Numbered from the stretch's first letter, positions 1-7,717 are shown. The stretch: DNA of 10,225 bases from Candidatus Segetimicrobium genomatis (GCA_005882445.1 VBAN01000024.1:1-10225); one strand, 5' to 3'. Translations and numbers: made by a program. Notes: generated by a model not told the origin, from the sequence alone.

Positions 1-1380
1 GAGGAACAGGCCGGCCGGGACCTGCGCGACCCCTGGACGGCCCGGGACGCCTACATCGACGTCATCCTGGACCGCAGCCCCGAGCGCCTCGCGGCGTTCT
101 TTGCCGCCTGGGGCCGCCCGGGGGGCGCGGCCGGAGACAGCCCGCGGGCGCTCCGCCTCCTGGAGATGCAGCGGCACGCCCTGTTGATGTACACCTCGTG
201 CGGGTGGTTCTTCGACGAGCTCTCCGGGATCGAGGCGGTGCAGGTCATCCGGTACGCGGCGCGCGCCATGCAGCTGGCGGAGACGTTCGGCGCCCGGCTC
301 GAGGATGAGTTCATCAGGCGGCTCGCCGCGGCCAAGAGCAACCTCCCGCGATGGGGGAGCGGCGCCGAGGTCTACCGCCGGGCCGTCCGGCCGTCGTCCG
401 TGACGCTCGCCCGGGTGGTCGCGCATTACGCGATCAGCGGGCTCTTCGAGCCGGACGACGCTGATGCCCGGCTCGCGAGCTACACGATCCGCCGCCTCGT
501 CGTCCGCGCCGAAGAAAGCGGCGGCCACCGGCTGGCCGCGGGGCTCGTGGCGGTGGCCTCCCGCGTGACCGGGGAGGCGCGGCAGGCCGCGTTCGCGGCG
601 CTGCACCTGGGAGGGACCGACGTCCAGTGCGGCGTCCGCATGGATGCCTCGCCCGACTGGGCCGCGAAGGCGGAGTCGGAGATCGTCGCGTCGTTCCTCG
701 GCAAAGGCCCCAGCGAGGCCCTCCGCACGCTGGACGACTCCTTCAAGGGCTCCCTGTTCACGCTGTCCGACCTGTTCACCGAAGCGCGGCGCCGGATCCT
801 CGGGCGCATCACCGAAGAGCGCCTGGCCCGGTTCGACGGCGTGTACAAGGACCTCTACGAAGAATCGCGTCCCCTCATCGCGTTCATGCGGGAATCCGAG
901 GTCCCCATCCCGCCGGCGATCCGCATGGCGGCGGAGTACACGCTGATCAAGGAGTTGGTGGACGCGCTCGACCGCGCACCGCGCGAGCCCCTCCCCGACC
1001 GCGCCTTCGCGATCGCGCGCGAGCTCGAGTCCCTGGACCTCACCGCCCTCGTGGCCGAGCACGAGCTGCTCCTCCGCCGGGCGGCCGAGTCGCGGGCGGA
1101 AGCGCTCCAGACGGATCCCCTCGGGCCGGACCTGGACCAGGCGCACCGCCTGCTCGACCTGGCGGCGGCCCTCGGCATCACGGTGAACCTCTGGCAGGTC
1201 CAAAACGCCTACCACGCCGCCGCACAGTCGCACCGGGACCTGCTGCTCGAGCTCGCGCAGGAAGGGTCAGGTCCCGGTGCGCCCACGGAGACCGGCCGGG
1301 TGGCGGTCTTTTGGCGGCTCGTGGAGCGGCTCCACTTCAACCTGGACAGCCTGCGCGCCCCTGCCCGCGTCCCCGGGTAG
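1..1380 (+). CDS. GH57-like protein with DUF3536 domain, C-terminal part (5' end outside window)
   Basis: The reading frame is open from base 1 and ends at TAG 1378-1380, giving 459 residues with no start in view. The run MYTSCGWFFDELSGIEAVQV (fragment residues 63-82) and the helical stretch after it are characteristic of the DUF3536 domain, which follows a GH57-type catalytic domain in proteins of roughly 800 residues or more. The GH57-like catalytic half would lie upstream of the window. These proteins are annotated as alpha-amylase/alpha-mannosidase-like and presumed to act on alpha-glucans in the cytoplasm, but the substrate is not established. The fragment has no signal peptide or membrane segment. 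The C-terminus (VFWRLVERLHFNLDSLRAP) looks natural rather than broken. It is convergent with the propeller gene, with a GC hairpin between them. Family assignment rests on motif memory. An in-frame ATG at 166 exists but is internal to the domain and is not taken as the start. Confidence 0.85.
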   Translation, partial: EEQAGRDLRDPWTARDAYIDVILDRSPERLAAFFAAWGRPGGAAGDSPRALRLLEMQRHALLMYTSCGWFFDELSGIEAVQVIRYAARAMQLAETFGARLEDEFIRRLAAAKSNLPRWGSGAEVYRRAVRPSSVTLARVVAHYAISGLFEPDDADARLASYTIRRLVVRAEESGGHRLAAGLVAVASRVTGEARQAAFAALHLGGTDVQCGVRMDASPDWAAKAESEIVASFLGKGPSEALRTLDDSFKGSLFTLSDLFTEARRRILGRITEERLARFDGVYKDLYEESRPLIAFMRESEVPIPPAIRMAAEYTLIKELVDALDRAPREPLPDRAFAIARELESLDLTALVAEHELLLRRAAESRAEALQTDPLGPDLDQAHRLLDLAAALGITVNLWQVQNAYHAAAQSHRDLLLELAQEGSGPGAPTETGRVAVFWRLVERLHFNLDSLRAPARVPG

Positions 1381-1397
1381 ACGTCCCCGCAACGCAG

Positions 1398-1416
1398 CGC
1401 CGCCGGACCGGCGGCG
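1398..1416. terminator. Perfect GC hairpin between convergent genes, candidate bidirectional terminator
   Basis: CGCCGCCGG-A-CCGGCGGCG is a perfect 9+9 inverted repeat around one base (physically an 8-bp stem with a GAC loop). It lies 17 bp after the DUF3536 stop and 10 bp beyond the propeller stop, filling most of the 46-bp convergent gap. It has no T-tract on either strand, so it is not a classical intrinsic terminator, although U-tract-less hairpins are proposed to act in GC-rich bacteria. The function is inferred from position and symmetry. Confidence 0.5.
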
Positions 1417-1426
1417 GCCGCACAGG

Positions 1427-2431
1427 TTACCGGCCGAAGGTCGCCGGCTTGACGTCCACTCCGTCGGGTGTGTGCAGGTACCCTGGGGCCCGCCCCGGGA
1501 CCCCCGTGACGCCGTACTGCCAGAGGATCGTCTTCTCGCGGCTGAGCACGATGACGCGGTGGTTGAAGTCGTCGTTCAGGATGAGGTTGCCGTTCGGCAG
1601 CTCCAGCGCCAGCGAAGGATGATCCAGCCGCCCGGGCCCGGAGGTGGGCCCGTAGGACCACACGACCTTCCCGGACCGGTCGACGATGACGATCTTGCCG
1701 GGACGGCTGTAGTCGACGACCAGATACTGGCCGTCGCGGGTCGGCTGCGTGTCGGAGGGGTAGTCGACATGGAGCGGGATGCGATGGAGAATGCGCCCCG
1801 TCTCCAGATCCATCTCGGCCGCGCTCCTGGTGCCGATCTCCGTGAGCAGGAGGCGGCCGCCCGGCAGCGGGGTATCCCCGTTTGGATACAGGAAATGTCC
1901 GGGGGCCGCCCGGCAATCCTTCGTCACGCCAAACTGCCGCTGGATGTGCCGGGCCGGGGGCGGATCGAACACGACGATCCGGCAGTTCTTGATGTCCGCG
2001 ACCACGATCCGCCCGTCGGCCAGCTGATAGGCGTCGTCGGGCGTGTTCAGGTAGCCGGGACCGGTGCCGGCGTGGCCGGGGTGGCCGTACTCCCAGACGA
2101 TCTTGCGCGTCGCATAGTCGATCAACGCGAGCGTGTGGTTGTCCTCTTCGTTGGTGATGATCGTCCGTCCCCCGGGCGTATAGAACGCGTCGTCCGGGTC
2201 CACGAACGATTGCCCGGGGGCCAGGTCGCCGGGCCGGGGAAACTCCCAGACAATCCGCTTGTCCGGGGTCACCTCGATGACGCGGTTGTTGCCGGCATCC
2301 GCGATCAGCACGTTCCCCGGAAGGACCGGGTCCGCCCCGGCCATGGCGCTCGAGACCGCCCGCGGTCCGTACAGCGCAGATAGAAGGCCCATGGCGAGGG
2401 CTGCCGCAGCGATCAACCGGTTCCGCATCAT
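1427..2431 (-). CDS. Secreted beta-propeller protein (NHL/PQQ-repeat or arylsulfotransferase-like)
   Basis: 334 residues, reading MMRNRLIAAAALAMGLLSAL at the start: charged residues, a hydrophobic core, then AVSSAMAGA as a probable signal-peptidase site near residue 31, so it is probably exported. The mature protein is built of repeated blades with a recurring strand: IVWEF (60-64), IVWEYG (111-116), VVWSYG (256-261) and ILWQYG (302-307), each preceded by a DxxTx+/D+SGK-type turn, as in NHL, PQQ-like or arylsulfotransferase propellers. LIADAGNNRVIEV (42-54) is a typical NHL-type blade. No catalytic residue can be assigned. C150 and C173 could form a disulphide. The ATG at 2431 is chosen because the signal peptide follows immediately and AAAGG sits 7 nt upstream. 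The frame stays open upstream to 2887 but that extension reads as low-complexity shadow. A binding or scaffolding role is as likely as an enzyme. Confidence 0.85.
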   Translation of the reverse strand: MMRNRLIAAAALAMGLLSALYGPRAVSSAMAGADPVLPGNVLIADAGNNRVIEVTPDKRIVWEFPRPGDLAPGQSFVDPDDAFYTPGGRTIITNEEDNHTLALIDYATRKIVWEYGHPGHAGTGPGYLNTPDDAYQLADGRIVVADIKNCRIVVFDPPPARHIQRQFGVTKDCRAAPGHFLYPNGDTPLPGGRLLLTEIGTRSAAEMDLETGRILHRIPLHVDYPSDTQPTRDGQYLVVDYSRPGKIVIVDRSGKVVWSYGPTSGPGRLDHPSLALELPNGNLILNDDFNHRVIVLSREKTILWQYGVTGVPGRAPGYLHTPDGVDVKPATFGR

Positions 2432-2726
2432 CCACGCACCTTTGGTGTAAGTTCGTCGCCATCCGCCCCACACCCTCGGCCGGAATGTTTTTCCGGGCCG
2501 GAGCCTACGTGTAAAATGTGATGTAAATCCCGCCGGCGTCGGTTTACCAAATGGAGAAGTTGGGTATCTTGTAAGTGCAAGAGCAGTAGAGAGGCAAGCG
2601 CCCCGGCAGATCTCCGGCTGCAGTCTCGTTTTGAGGTCGAAGAGCTCGTGGGCCAGCAGCGCATCAACGTCCCGGGCGTTTCCACGCCCCCGGACGACCA
2701 CACACCACTCGGGGAGGTACCCGTTT
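2432..2726. promoter_or_regulatory. Divergent intergenic region, relatively AT-rich, presumed promoters of both flanking genes
   Basis: This 295-bp gap separates the divergent propeller gene (minus) and the 90-aa gene (plus). Bases about 2505-2590 are clearly more AT-rich than the surroundings. On the plus strand TAAAAT (2512-2517) is a fair -10, with only a poor -35 (TTTTCC, 2489-2494) at 17-bp spacing, which would leave a leader of about 200 nt for the 90-aa gene. On the minus strand no convincing -35/-10 pair was found. The pair TGTAAAATG (2510-2518) and TGTAAATCC (2522-2530) forms an imperfect direct repeat. I see no RNA gene in it and no plausible extra coding sequence. Confidence 0.45.
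2478..2499. repeat. Imperfect hairpin in the propeller gene leader
   Basis: GGCCGGAA-TGTTT-TTCCGgGCC forms an 8-bp stem with a 5-base loop and one bulged G (2497). It starts 46 bp upstream of the propeller ATG. It could be a structured leader or a protein-binding inverted repeat. It is not followed by a T-tract on either strand, so a terminator is unlikely. Only the symmetry is seen. Confidence 0.35.
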
Positions 2727-2999
2727 ATGGCAACGACCAGGGATCTGGAGACGTATCGCCGCGCGGTCGAGGAAGCCGTCATGGCGCTGGGCCGTGACGA
2801 CGTCGGCGTCGGCGACGTCGAATCAGCAGAACCAGGAATGGTGACCGTCAGATTTTCCCGCGGCCGGCACGCCCACACCGCCCGCATCCCAATCGCCGCG
2901 CTCGACCAGCGGGAAGAAGCCTACGCGGTCATCATGGCCGCCCTGCTCGCGTTGAACAAGCGGACTTCTCTGGAGGCTCTGGCGAAAGCCGCGCGATAA
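2727..2999 (+). CDS. Conserved-looking hypothetical protein, 90 aa
   Basis: The gene starts at ATG 2727 (MATTRDLETYRRAVEEAV) with GGGGAGGT at 2711-2718, an excellent Shine-Dalgarno 8 nt upstream, and ends at TAA 2997-2999. I do not recognise the family. The layout is an amphipathic N-terminal helix (residues 5-22), a short beta-like centre (GMVTVRFSRG, 37-46, then TARIPIAAL), and two C-terminal helices (REEAYAVIMAALLALNKR, SLEALAKAAR). There is no signal peptide, membrane segment or cysteine. Size and composition suit a small cytoplasmic alpha/beta protein. The ribosome site and clean frame argue that it is real. It runs convergently towards the helicase gene, with only 58 bp between the stops. 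Confidence 0.75.
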   Translation: MATTRDLETYRRAVEEAVMALGRDDVGVGDVESAEPGMVTVRFSRGRHAHTARIPIAALDQREEAYAVIMAALLALNKRTSLEALAKAAR

Positions 3000-3020
3000 G
3001 GCCGATCGAGGGCCGATCGA
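3000..3020. repeat. Tandem 11-bp direct repeat between convergent stops
   Basis: GGCCGATCGA occurs at 3000-3009 and again at 3011-3020, separated by one G (period 11). The core CGATCG is self-complementary, so each unit is also a short palindrome. It begins immediately after the stop codon of the 90-aa gene. It might be a chance duplication or a small binding site. There is no T-tract after it. Confidence 0.5.
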
Positions 3021-3057
3021 AGCGTGGAGTAGAGCCAAGGTCATCGACCGTTACGCC

Positions 3058-5358
3058 TCACCCCCCGCCGCGCGCGGTGGGGGAGGCGACATCGACCCGC
3101 CCAAGCAGCCGCCGGAGCAGCATCACGGCGGCTTGCTTGTCGAGCGGCGAGTTGAGGTTGCCGCATTTCGGGGATTGGATGCACGACGGGCACCCGGCCT
3201 CGCACGGACACGAGGCAATCGCCTCCAGCGTCCTGCGCAGCAGCTCGTCGAGGAGCTCGAACCCTGTCTCCGCGACCCCGACGCCGCCCCGGTGTCCGTC
3301 GTAGATGAAGATCGTCGCCGTACCCGTCTCGGGGTGCTGCGGATAGCTCACGCCGCCGATGTCCCAGCGGTCGCACATCGCCAACAGCGGCAAGAGGCCG
3401 ATTGCCGCATGCTCGACGGCGTGGATGCCGCCGGCGAGGTCGAGCCCCGCCGCCGCCACATCGGCGCCCAGGCTGGGCGGGATCACGATCCACAGGGCGG
3501 CCGTCGGCAGCTCCTCCTCCGGGAGGTCCAGCGGCGCGACCGACAGCACCGTATCGGTGACCAGCTGCTTGCGCCGGTATTCGGTGACCTGCTGCGTGAC
3601 CAGCACCTCGCCGAAGTGCGCGGTCGTCCCCCCCAGAGGGCGTTCGGCGCGCGGCCGGACGATGTTGAGATCGGTGAGGACTCGGGCCTCGGTGTAGGTG
3701 CCGCTCGGATCGGGCTCGACCAGGGCCGTCCGCGTCGCCAGGTCGAGGCGGGTCACCCGATACGCCTCCCCCTGGTGCAGATAGACGGCGCCCTCGTGCA
3801 CCTGCTCCAACGCGCGGGCGGCATCGACGGTCCCGAGCAGCCGGCGCGTTCGACCGTTGACGATCCGGAACAGGTCTCCTGAGACGCTGCGGATCTCGAC
3901 GGACCCGGCAGGGTAGCGGCGAGACGGCGGGTGCCACCGGTCGCGCCGCCGCACGAGATCCCCAATCCCCTCGAGCGCCTCCACCACCTCCCGCATGCGC
4001 GGACCGAAGAGGGCTTCATCCCCCGGCCACAGCGCCACCTCGCTGGCGGCGCAGCGGAGGTGCGCGGCGAGCACATACGGGTTCTCAGGATCGACCGTCG
4101 CGTGCTCGATGGGCCGGCCGAAGAAGTACGCCGGCTGGCGCATCAGGTACTGGTCGAGCGCATCCTGGAGCGCGATCAAGACCGCGAGCGACTCATCCAC
4201 CCCGCGCCCGGCGCGCCCCGCCCTCTGCCAGACGCTCGCCATCGTTCCGGGAAACCCCACCAGGATCGACGCGTCCAGCCCGCCGACGTCGATCCCCAGT
4301 TCCAGCGCGCTGGTGCTGACGACCCCGGCCAGGTCGCCGCGGAACAGCCGCTGCTCGATCTCGCGCCGCTGCGCGGGGAGGTAGCCGGCGCGGTACGGGC
4401 TGATGCGCGCGGCCAGCTCGGGCGATTCTTGGAGCGCGTCCACGGTGTACCGGTGCACCAGCTCGGTGATCTTCCGGGCCTTGGTGAAGGCGATGGTCCG
4501 CACATCGCGCCGGAGGAGCGCGGCCATGAGCCAGCTCGCCTCCAGATAGGAGCTCCGCCGGCTCATCGTCGTCCGGTCGGTCACCGGAGGATTCCACAGC
4601 GCGAAGAGCCGCGGCCCCCGGGGCGCTCCATCATCGTCGATCACCCGGAGCGGCCGCCCGGTCAGGCGGCGGCCAAATGGCCCCGCGTTCGCCACGGTGG
4701 CCGAGGTGCAGATGATCTGCGGATCGGCGCCCCGGAGCCGGCACACCCGCACAAGCCTGCGGAGGATGTTCGCAACGTGGCTTCCGAACACCCCGCGGTA
4801 GACGTGCATGTCGTCGAGGACCACATACCTGAGGTGTTTGAGGAACGCGGTCCACCGGAAGTGCTGCGGGAGGATCCCAACGTGCAGCATGTCCGGGTTG
4901 GTGAGCAGGATCTGGGCTTCCGCCCGGAGGAGCCGCCGCGCGGCCTGGGGTGTGTCACCGTCGTAGCTTCCGAATTTCACGTTGAGGCCGAACTCCCCGA
5001 GCGCGTCCTGCTGATCCTGAGCCAGGGCCTTCGTGGGGTAGATGAACAGCGCCCGGGCGTCCGGGTCCGCGACGGCCGTCTCGAGCACCGGCAGCATGTA
5101 GCAGAGCGACTTCCCGCTCGCGGTCCCGGTGGTGATCACGACCGACTCGCCGCCGCGAACCGCCTCCAGCGCCTCGGTCTGGTGGGTATAGAGCCGCGTG
5201 ATCCCCCGCTCGGCGAGCGCCTGGGCGAGCGGCGCGGCCAAGGGCCGCAGGAGGGTCCCGTAGCGGGCCGGCCTGGCCGGGAAGCGCTCCTCGTGGACGA
5301 TCTGCCCGCGGTAGCGGGGATCCTCGCGGATCGCGTCAAGCAGGCGGCCGAACTCCAT
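3058..5358 (-). CDS. mrfA: MrfA/YprA-type superfamily 2 DNA helicase with DUF1998 zinc domain
   Basis: 766 residues, full length for the family. Helicase motifs occur in order: Q-like YTHQTEAL (57-64), Walker A TGTASGKS (77-84), Ia PTKALAQDQ (108-116), Ib TNPDMLH (153-159), II LDDMHVYRGVFGSH (181-194), III TSAT (218-221), V STSALELGIDVGG (348-360) and VI QRAGRAGR (378-385). The C-terminal DUF1998 region ends with cysteines C717, C719, C723, C726 and C732 (CPCEAGCPSC then KCGN), matching the zinc site of MrfA/Hrq1-type 3'-5' helicases, known for repair of mitomycin-type DNA lesions. The oddity is motif II, DD-M-H instead of DE-x-H (D183). ATG 5358 has no good Shine-Dalgarno, but the N-terminus (DPRYRGQIVHEE) is family-typical and no in-frame ATG, GTG or TTG lies in the roughly 90 bases upstream. 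It follows the coupling ATPase by 88 bp on the same strand. No mrfB-like exonuclease gene is in view. Confidence 0.92.
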   Translation of the reverse strand: MEFGRLLDAIREDPRYRGQIVHEERFPARPARYGTLLRPLAAPLAQALAERGITRLYTHQTEALEAVRGGESVVITTGTASGKSLCYMLPVLETAVADPDARALFIYPTKALAQDQQDALGEFGLNVKFGSYDGDTPQAARRLLRAEAQILLTNPDMLHVGILPQHFRWTAFLKHLRYVVLDDMHVYRGVFGSHVANILRRLVRVCRLRGADPQIICTSATVANAGPFGRRLTGRPLRVIDDDGAPRGPRLFALWNPPVTDRTTMSRRSSYLEASWLMAALLRRDVRTIAFTKARKITELVHRYTVDALQESPELAARISPYRAGYLPAQRREIEQRLFRGDLAGVVSTSALELGIDVGGLDASILVGFPGTMASVWQRAGRAGRGVDESLAVLIALQDALDQYLMRQPAYFFGRPIEHATVDPENPYVLAAHLRCAASEVALWPGDEALFGPRMREVVEALEGIGDLVRRRDRWHPPSRRYPAGSVEIRSVSGDLFRIVNGRTRRLLGTVDAARALEQVHEGAVYLHQGEAYRVTRLDLATRTALVEPDPSGTYTEARVLTDLNIVRPRAERPLGGTTAHFGEVLVTQQVTEYRRKQLVTDTVLSVAPLDLPEEELPTAALWIVIPPSLGADVAAAGLDLAGGIHAVEHAAIGLLPLLAMCDRWDIGGVSYPQHPETGTATIFIYDGHRGGVGVAETGFELLDELLRRTLEAIASCPCEAGCPSCIQSPKCGNLNSPLDKQAAVMLLRRLLGRVDVASPTARGGG

Positions 5359-5446
5359 GCAGAGGTGGTTCGAGGCAAAGGCGGCCCGGGCCTGTGCCGG
5401 GGCGACGATTTCGTGGAACGGCCGGGGCGCGCCGGGGACGCGGCCG

Positions 5447-7717
5447 CTACGTCTCCGCGATTTCTCGCGCGCAGACGTCGACGAGCCGCCGGGCCAGCCG
5501 TGGGTCGAGGGCGTCGAGCGCGCGCCTGCTGAGGATAAACGAGGGGCGCACGCGGCGGACCCAGCGGAGCGCCGACCACCGGCGGGCCAGGCCGTGCATC
5601 ACGTCGGGCCTCCCGCACGCGCGGACGATGTCCCGCGGATCCGCGCGGATCTCTACGATCCGTTCCCCAGCGCGAACCGCCCGGAACGCCGCCGGGCGAT
5701 CCGGGCCGGAGGACAGCAGGAGCGCCTCGACGAGCCGGTTCAGGTGCGCGATGTCATCCGCTGTGGCGCCGTTCCCCGGGGCGCGGTCGTTCGGCGGCGT
5801 CCGCGCGGCACGCTGAGCGGGATCGGCACACGGGGTGGCGGCGCCGGCGTCCGGAGGATCGGCCCGCGGCGGGGGACCGGCGGCGGACGCGGCGTTCGTC
5901 GCCCCGGGGCGGTTGCGCCGAGCCCAGAGGTGATGATAGATCACCAGCTCCGGGGTCTTGGGAATCCGGTCCGGCATTCGGCCTGCATACTCGGGCCGGA
6001 GGTAGTAGGGCGGACACCACAATCGCGCCGGTGGGATGCGGGCAAACCGGACAAGACTTTCATCGGGTGACCTGCCGATGCCCCGAAGGTCTTCAGGGCG
6101 CTGGAGGGGGATCGGGATCGCGCGCCGCTGCTCTCCTTTTCGAGATCCGGCGGCCCCCCATCCCCGGCTCGAGGCGATGTCGTCGCCCGCCGCCGTCCCC
6201 ATCACCCGGCTCAGCCGTTCCGCATCGACGTCCGCGAGCGACGGGAGGTACAGCTTGGTCACCAGGTTGGCGGAGACGGCGGCCCAGCCGTCCCGTCCGT
6301 AGACGTACTCTCCCTGGGCGTCGCTCTGCAGCGTCGCCAGCACCGACACCTGACGGCTGCGGTAGGTCGCCAGGTGCTCGGCCAGCCCCGGCAGCGCCCC
6401 CCACCCCGGCAGCTCCTCGAGCACCAGCAGGACCCGCACCTGCTCCTCGGGCTCCCTGGGCCGGAGGAGGTGCGCCGCGAGATTCCGGAGGAAAAGATGG
6501 CAGAGCCAGCGGAGCCGTCCCAGCGCCGCCTGCGGCACCCCGACAATCAGGAGCGAGGGCTCGCGGCGCAGCCGGCCGAGATCGATCTGTTCCCAGGGTG
6601 CGGACACTTCCGTGGCCCCGCGGACGGCCTCGTCCCCCCACGCTTCGAGGCGAGAGGCGATGCCCTGAAGAATCCCCGCCTGATCCTTTGGGAGCATGGC
6701 GAAGTATGCTCCCAGCCTGGCCATGAGCACCGGCGCCTGTGGATGCGCGCGAACGTAAGCCTGCACGCCCGCCGGCCCGGATTCGCAGACGGTCCGCAGC
6801 CGGCCGAGGGTGGCAGGGCCGCCATCGGCTCCCAGGGCGCAGCAGAGCACGGCGCAGATATGCCGCTCCGCCCCCACCCAGTAGACCATGTCGGCATCCG
6901 ACGGATCGGGATCTTCAAAGAGCTGGGAGGCGAGCGGCTGGGCGTCTCCGATCGACCGGCAGCCGGCAAGCGGGTTCCACCGGAGCGTCGTGGCCTCGAG
7001 CGGCGCAAACACCTGCACATCCCGTGCGCGCCGCCGCCACTCCTGGGCGGCCCGCGCGAGGCTGTCGGCTTCACCGTACTTGAGATCCAGTGCGACCACG
7101 GAGACCCCCGCGCGGGCCGCCTCGAGCAGAACAGGGAACACCACCGCTGTCGTCTTGTGCGCGCCGGTGAGTCCGACGACGAGCACGTGGCGGGCGAGGT
7201 CTTCCTCGGGCAACCACACCGGCTGAGCCCACGCTGTCGCGAGCCTCGAGACGAGCGTAGGACCGGGGCGTCCGCGCCAGGGCAGGGGCCACCGCCGCGC
7301 GTAGCCCAATGGAAACCACGCCCCTGGTGAACGACGTGTCAGCCGGCGCAGTTCCGCCCGGGAGGCGAAGCGTGCATCGCCGACCGACCGCCGGGGCCGC
7401 AGCGACCGCAGGCGGAGCACCCCGAGCCACGCCGCCGACGCGACCCCGACCAGCAGCCCACCCCACAGGGCGCGTCCGTGCCTCGCGAGGGATGCGGCCA
7501 GGAGCGCCGCGGCGTCCTCGCGGCACCGCGGGCCGGCCAGACAGCCACGCAGCCACCGTCCGGTCTCGGGGGGACGGCCGGCGGCGGAGGACGGCCATCG
7601 AGCCGGGACGGCCGCGGCGAGATCCCGCATGACCCCAGTGACCCCCGATGCGGCGACCGTGGCCCCGAGGGTGAGGAGGATGACCGGCAGCGCGAAGTCC
7701 CGTACTGTGGGGCGCAA
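5447..7717 (-). CDS. VirD4/TraG-like type IV coupling ATPase
   Basis: 756 residues from the TTG at 7717. Two N-terminal membrane helices (about 8-25 and 84-102) enclose a short outer loop, as in VirD4/TraG coupling proteins that feed substrates to the type IV channel. Then come ARFASRAELRRL (115-126), typical of the family entry, a Walker A-like GLTGAHKTT (182-190), DLKYGEAD (211-218, counterpart of VirD4 DPKGE), a Walker B-like VLLVLEELPGWGALPGLAEH (429-448) and ATLQSDAQ (461-468, sensor). A Pro/Ala-rich linker (about 600-650) leads to an extra domain of about 105 residues of unknown fold. Oddities: H187 stands where Walker A has Gly, and Walker B has E-E instead of D-E. The start is uncertain. 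TTG 7717 is 4 nt past the toxin stop, GTG 7768 and TTG 7819 are in frame but would overlap the toxin gene, and none has a strong Shine-Dalgarno. Confidence 0.85.
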   Translation of the reverse strand: MRPTVRDFALPVILLTLGATVAASGVTGVMRDLAAAVPARWPSSAAGRPPETGRWLRGCLAGPRCREDAAALLAASLARHGRALWGGLLVGVASAAWLGVLRLRSLRPRRSVGDARFASRAELRRLTRRSPGAWFPLGYARRWPLPWRGRPGPTLVSRLATAWAQPVWLPEEDLARHVLVVGLTGAHKTTAVVFPVLLEAARAGVSVVALDLKYGEADSLARAAQEWRRRARDVQVFAPLEATTLRWNPLAGCRSIGDAQPLASQLFEDPDPSDADMVYWVGAERHICAVLCCALGADGGPATLGRLRTVCESGPAGVQAYVRAHPQAPVLMARLGAYFAMLPKDQAGILQGIASRLEAWGDEAVRGATEVSAPWEQIDLGRLRREPSLLIVGVPQAALGRLRWLCHLFLRNLAAHLLRPREPEEQVRVLLVLEELPGWGALPGLAEHLATYRSRQVSVLATLQSDAQGEYVYGRDGWAAVSANLVTKLYLPSLADVDAERLSRVMGTAAGDDIASSRGWGAAGSRKGEQRRAIPIPLQRPEDLRGIGRSPDESLVRFARIPPARLWCPPYYLRPEYAGRMPDRIPKTPELVIYHHLWARRNRPGATNAASAAGPPPRADPPDAGAATPCADPAQRAARTPPNDRAPGNGATADDIAHLNRLVEALLLSSGPDRPAAFRAVRAGERIVEIRADPRDIVRACGRPDVMHGLARRWSALRWVRRVRPSFILSRRALDALDPRLARRLVDVCAREIAET

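Noticed and set aside
627..1622. 331-codon plus-strand frame overlapping the DUF3536 gene
   Set aside because: Arg/Pro/Gly-rich out-of-frame reading that runs through the terminator hairpin into the next gene's antisense.
2432..2887. Upstream extension of the propeller frame, including a protein-like stretch (ALLAHELFDLKTRL) on the minus strand
   Set aside because: A signal peptide and Shine-Dalgarno place the start at 2431. The stretch looks HExx-like at first sight but has no second His and no recognised family, and it overlaps the leader and 5' end of the 90-aa gene. A gene remnant cannot be excluded.
5416..5446. GGCGCGCC and nearby GC repeats after the coupling ATPase as a terminator
   Set aside because: Only an 8-bp palindrome with no loop and no T-tract.
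3931..5532. 533-codon plus-strand open frame opposite the helicase
   Set aside because: It is antisense to a gene with all helicase motifs; its composition (Arg, Pro, Gly, His rich) is that of a GC-rich shadow frame.
6374..7330. 318-codon plus-strand frame opposite the coupling ATPase
   Set aside because: Shadow of the conserved minus-strand gene; no motif or ribosome site.
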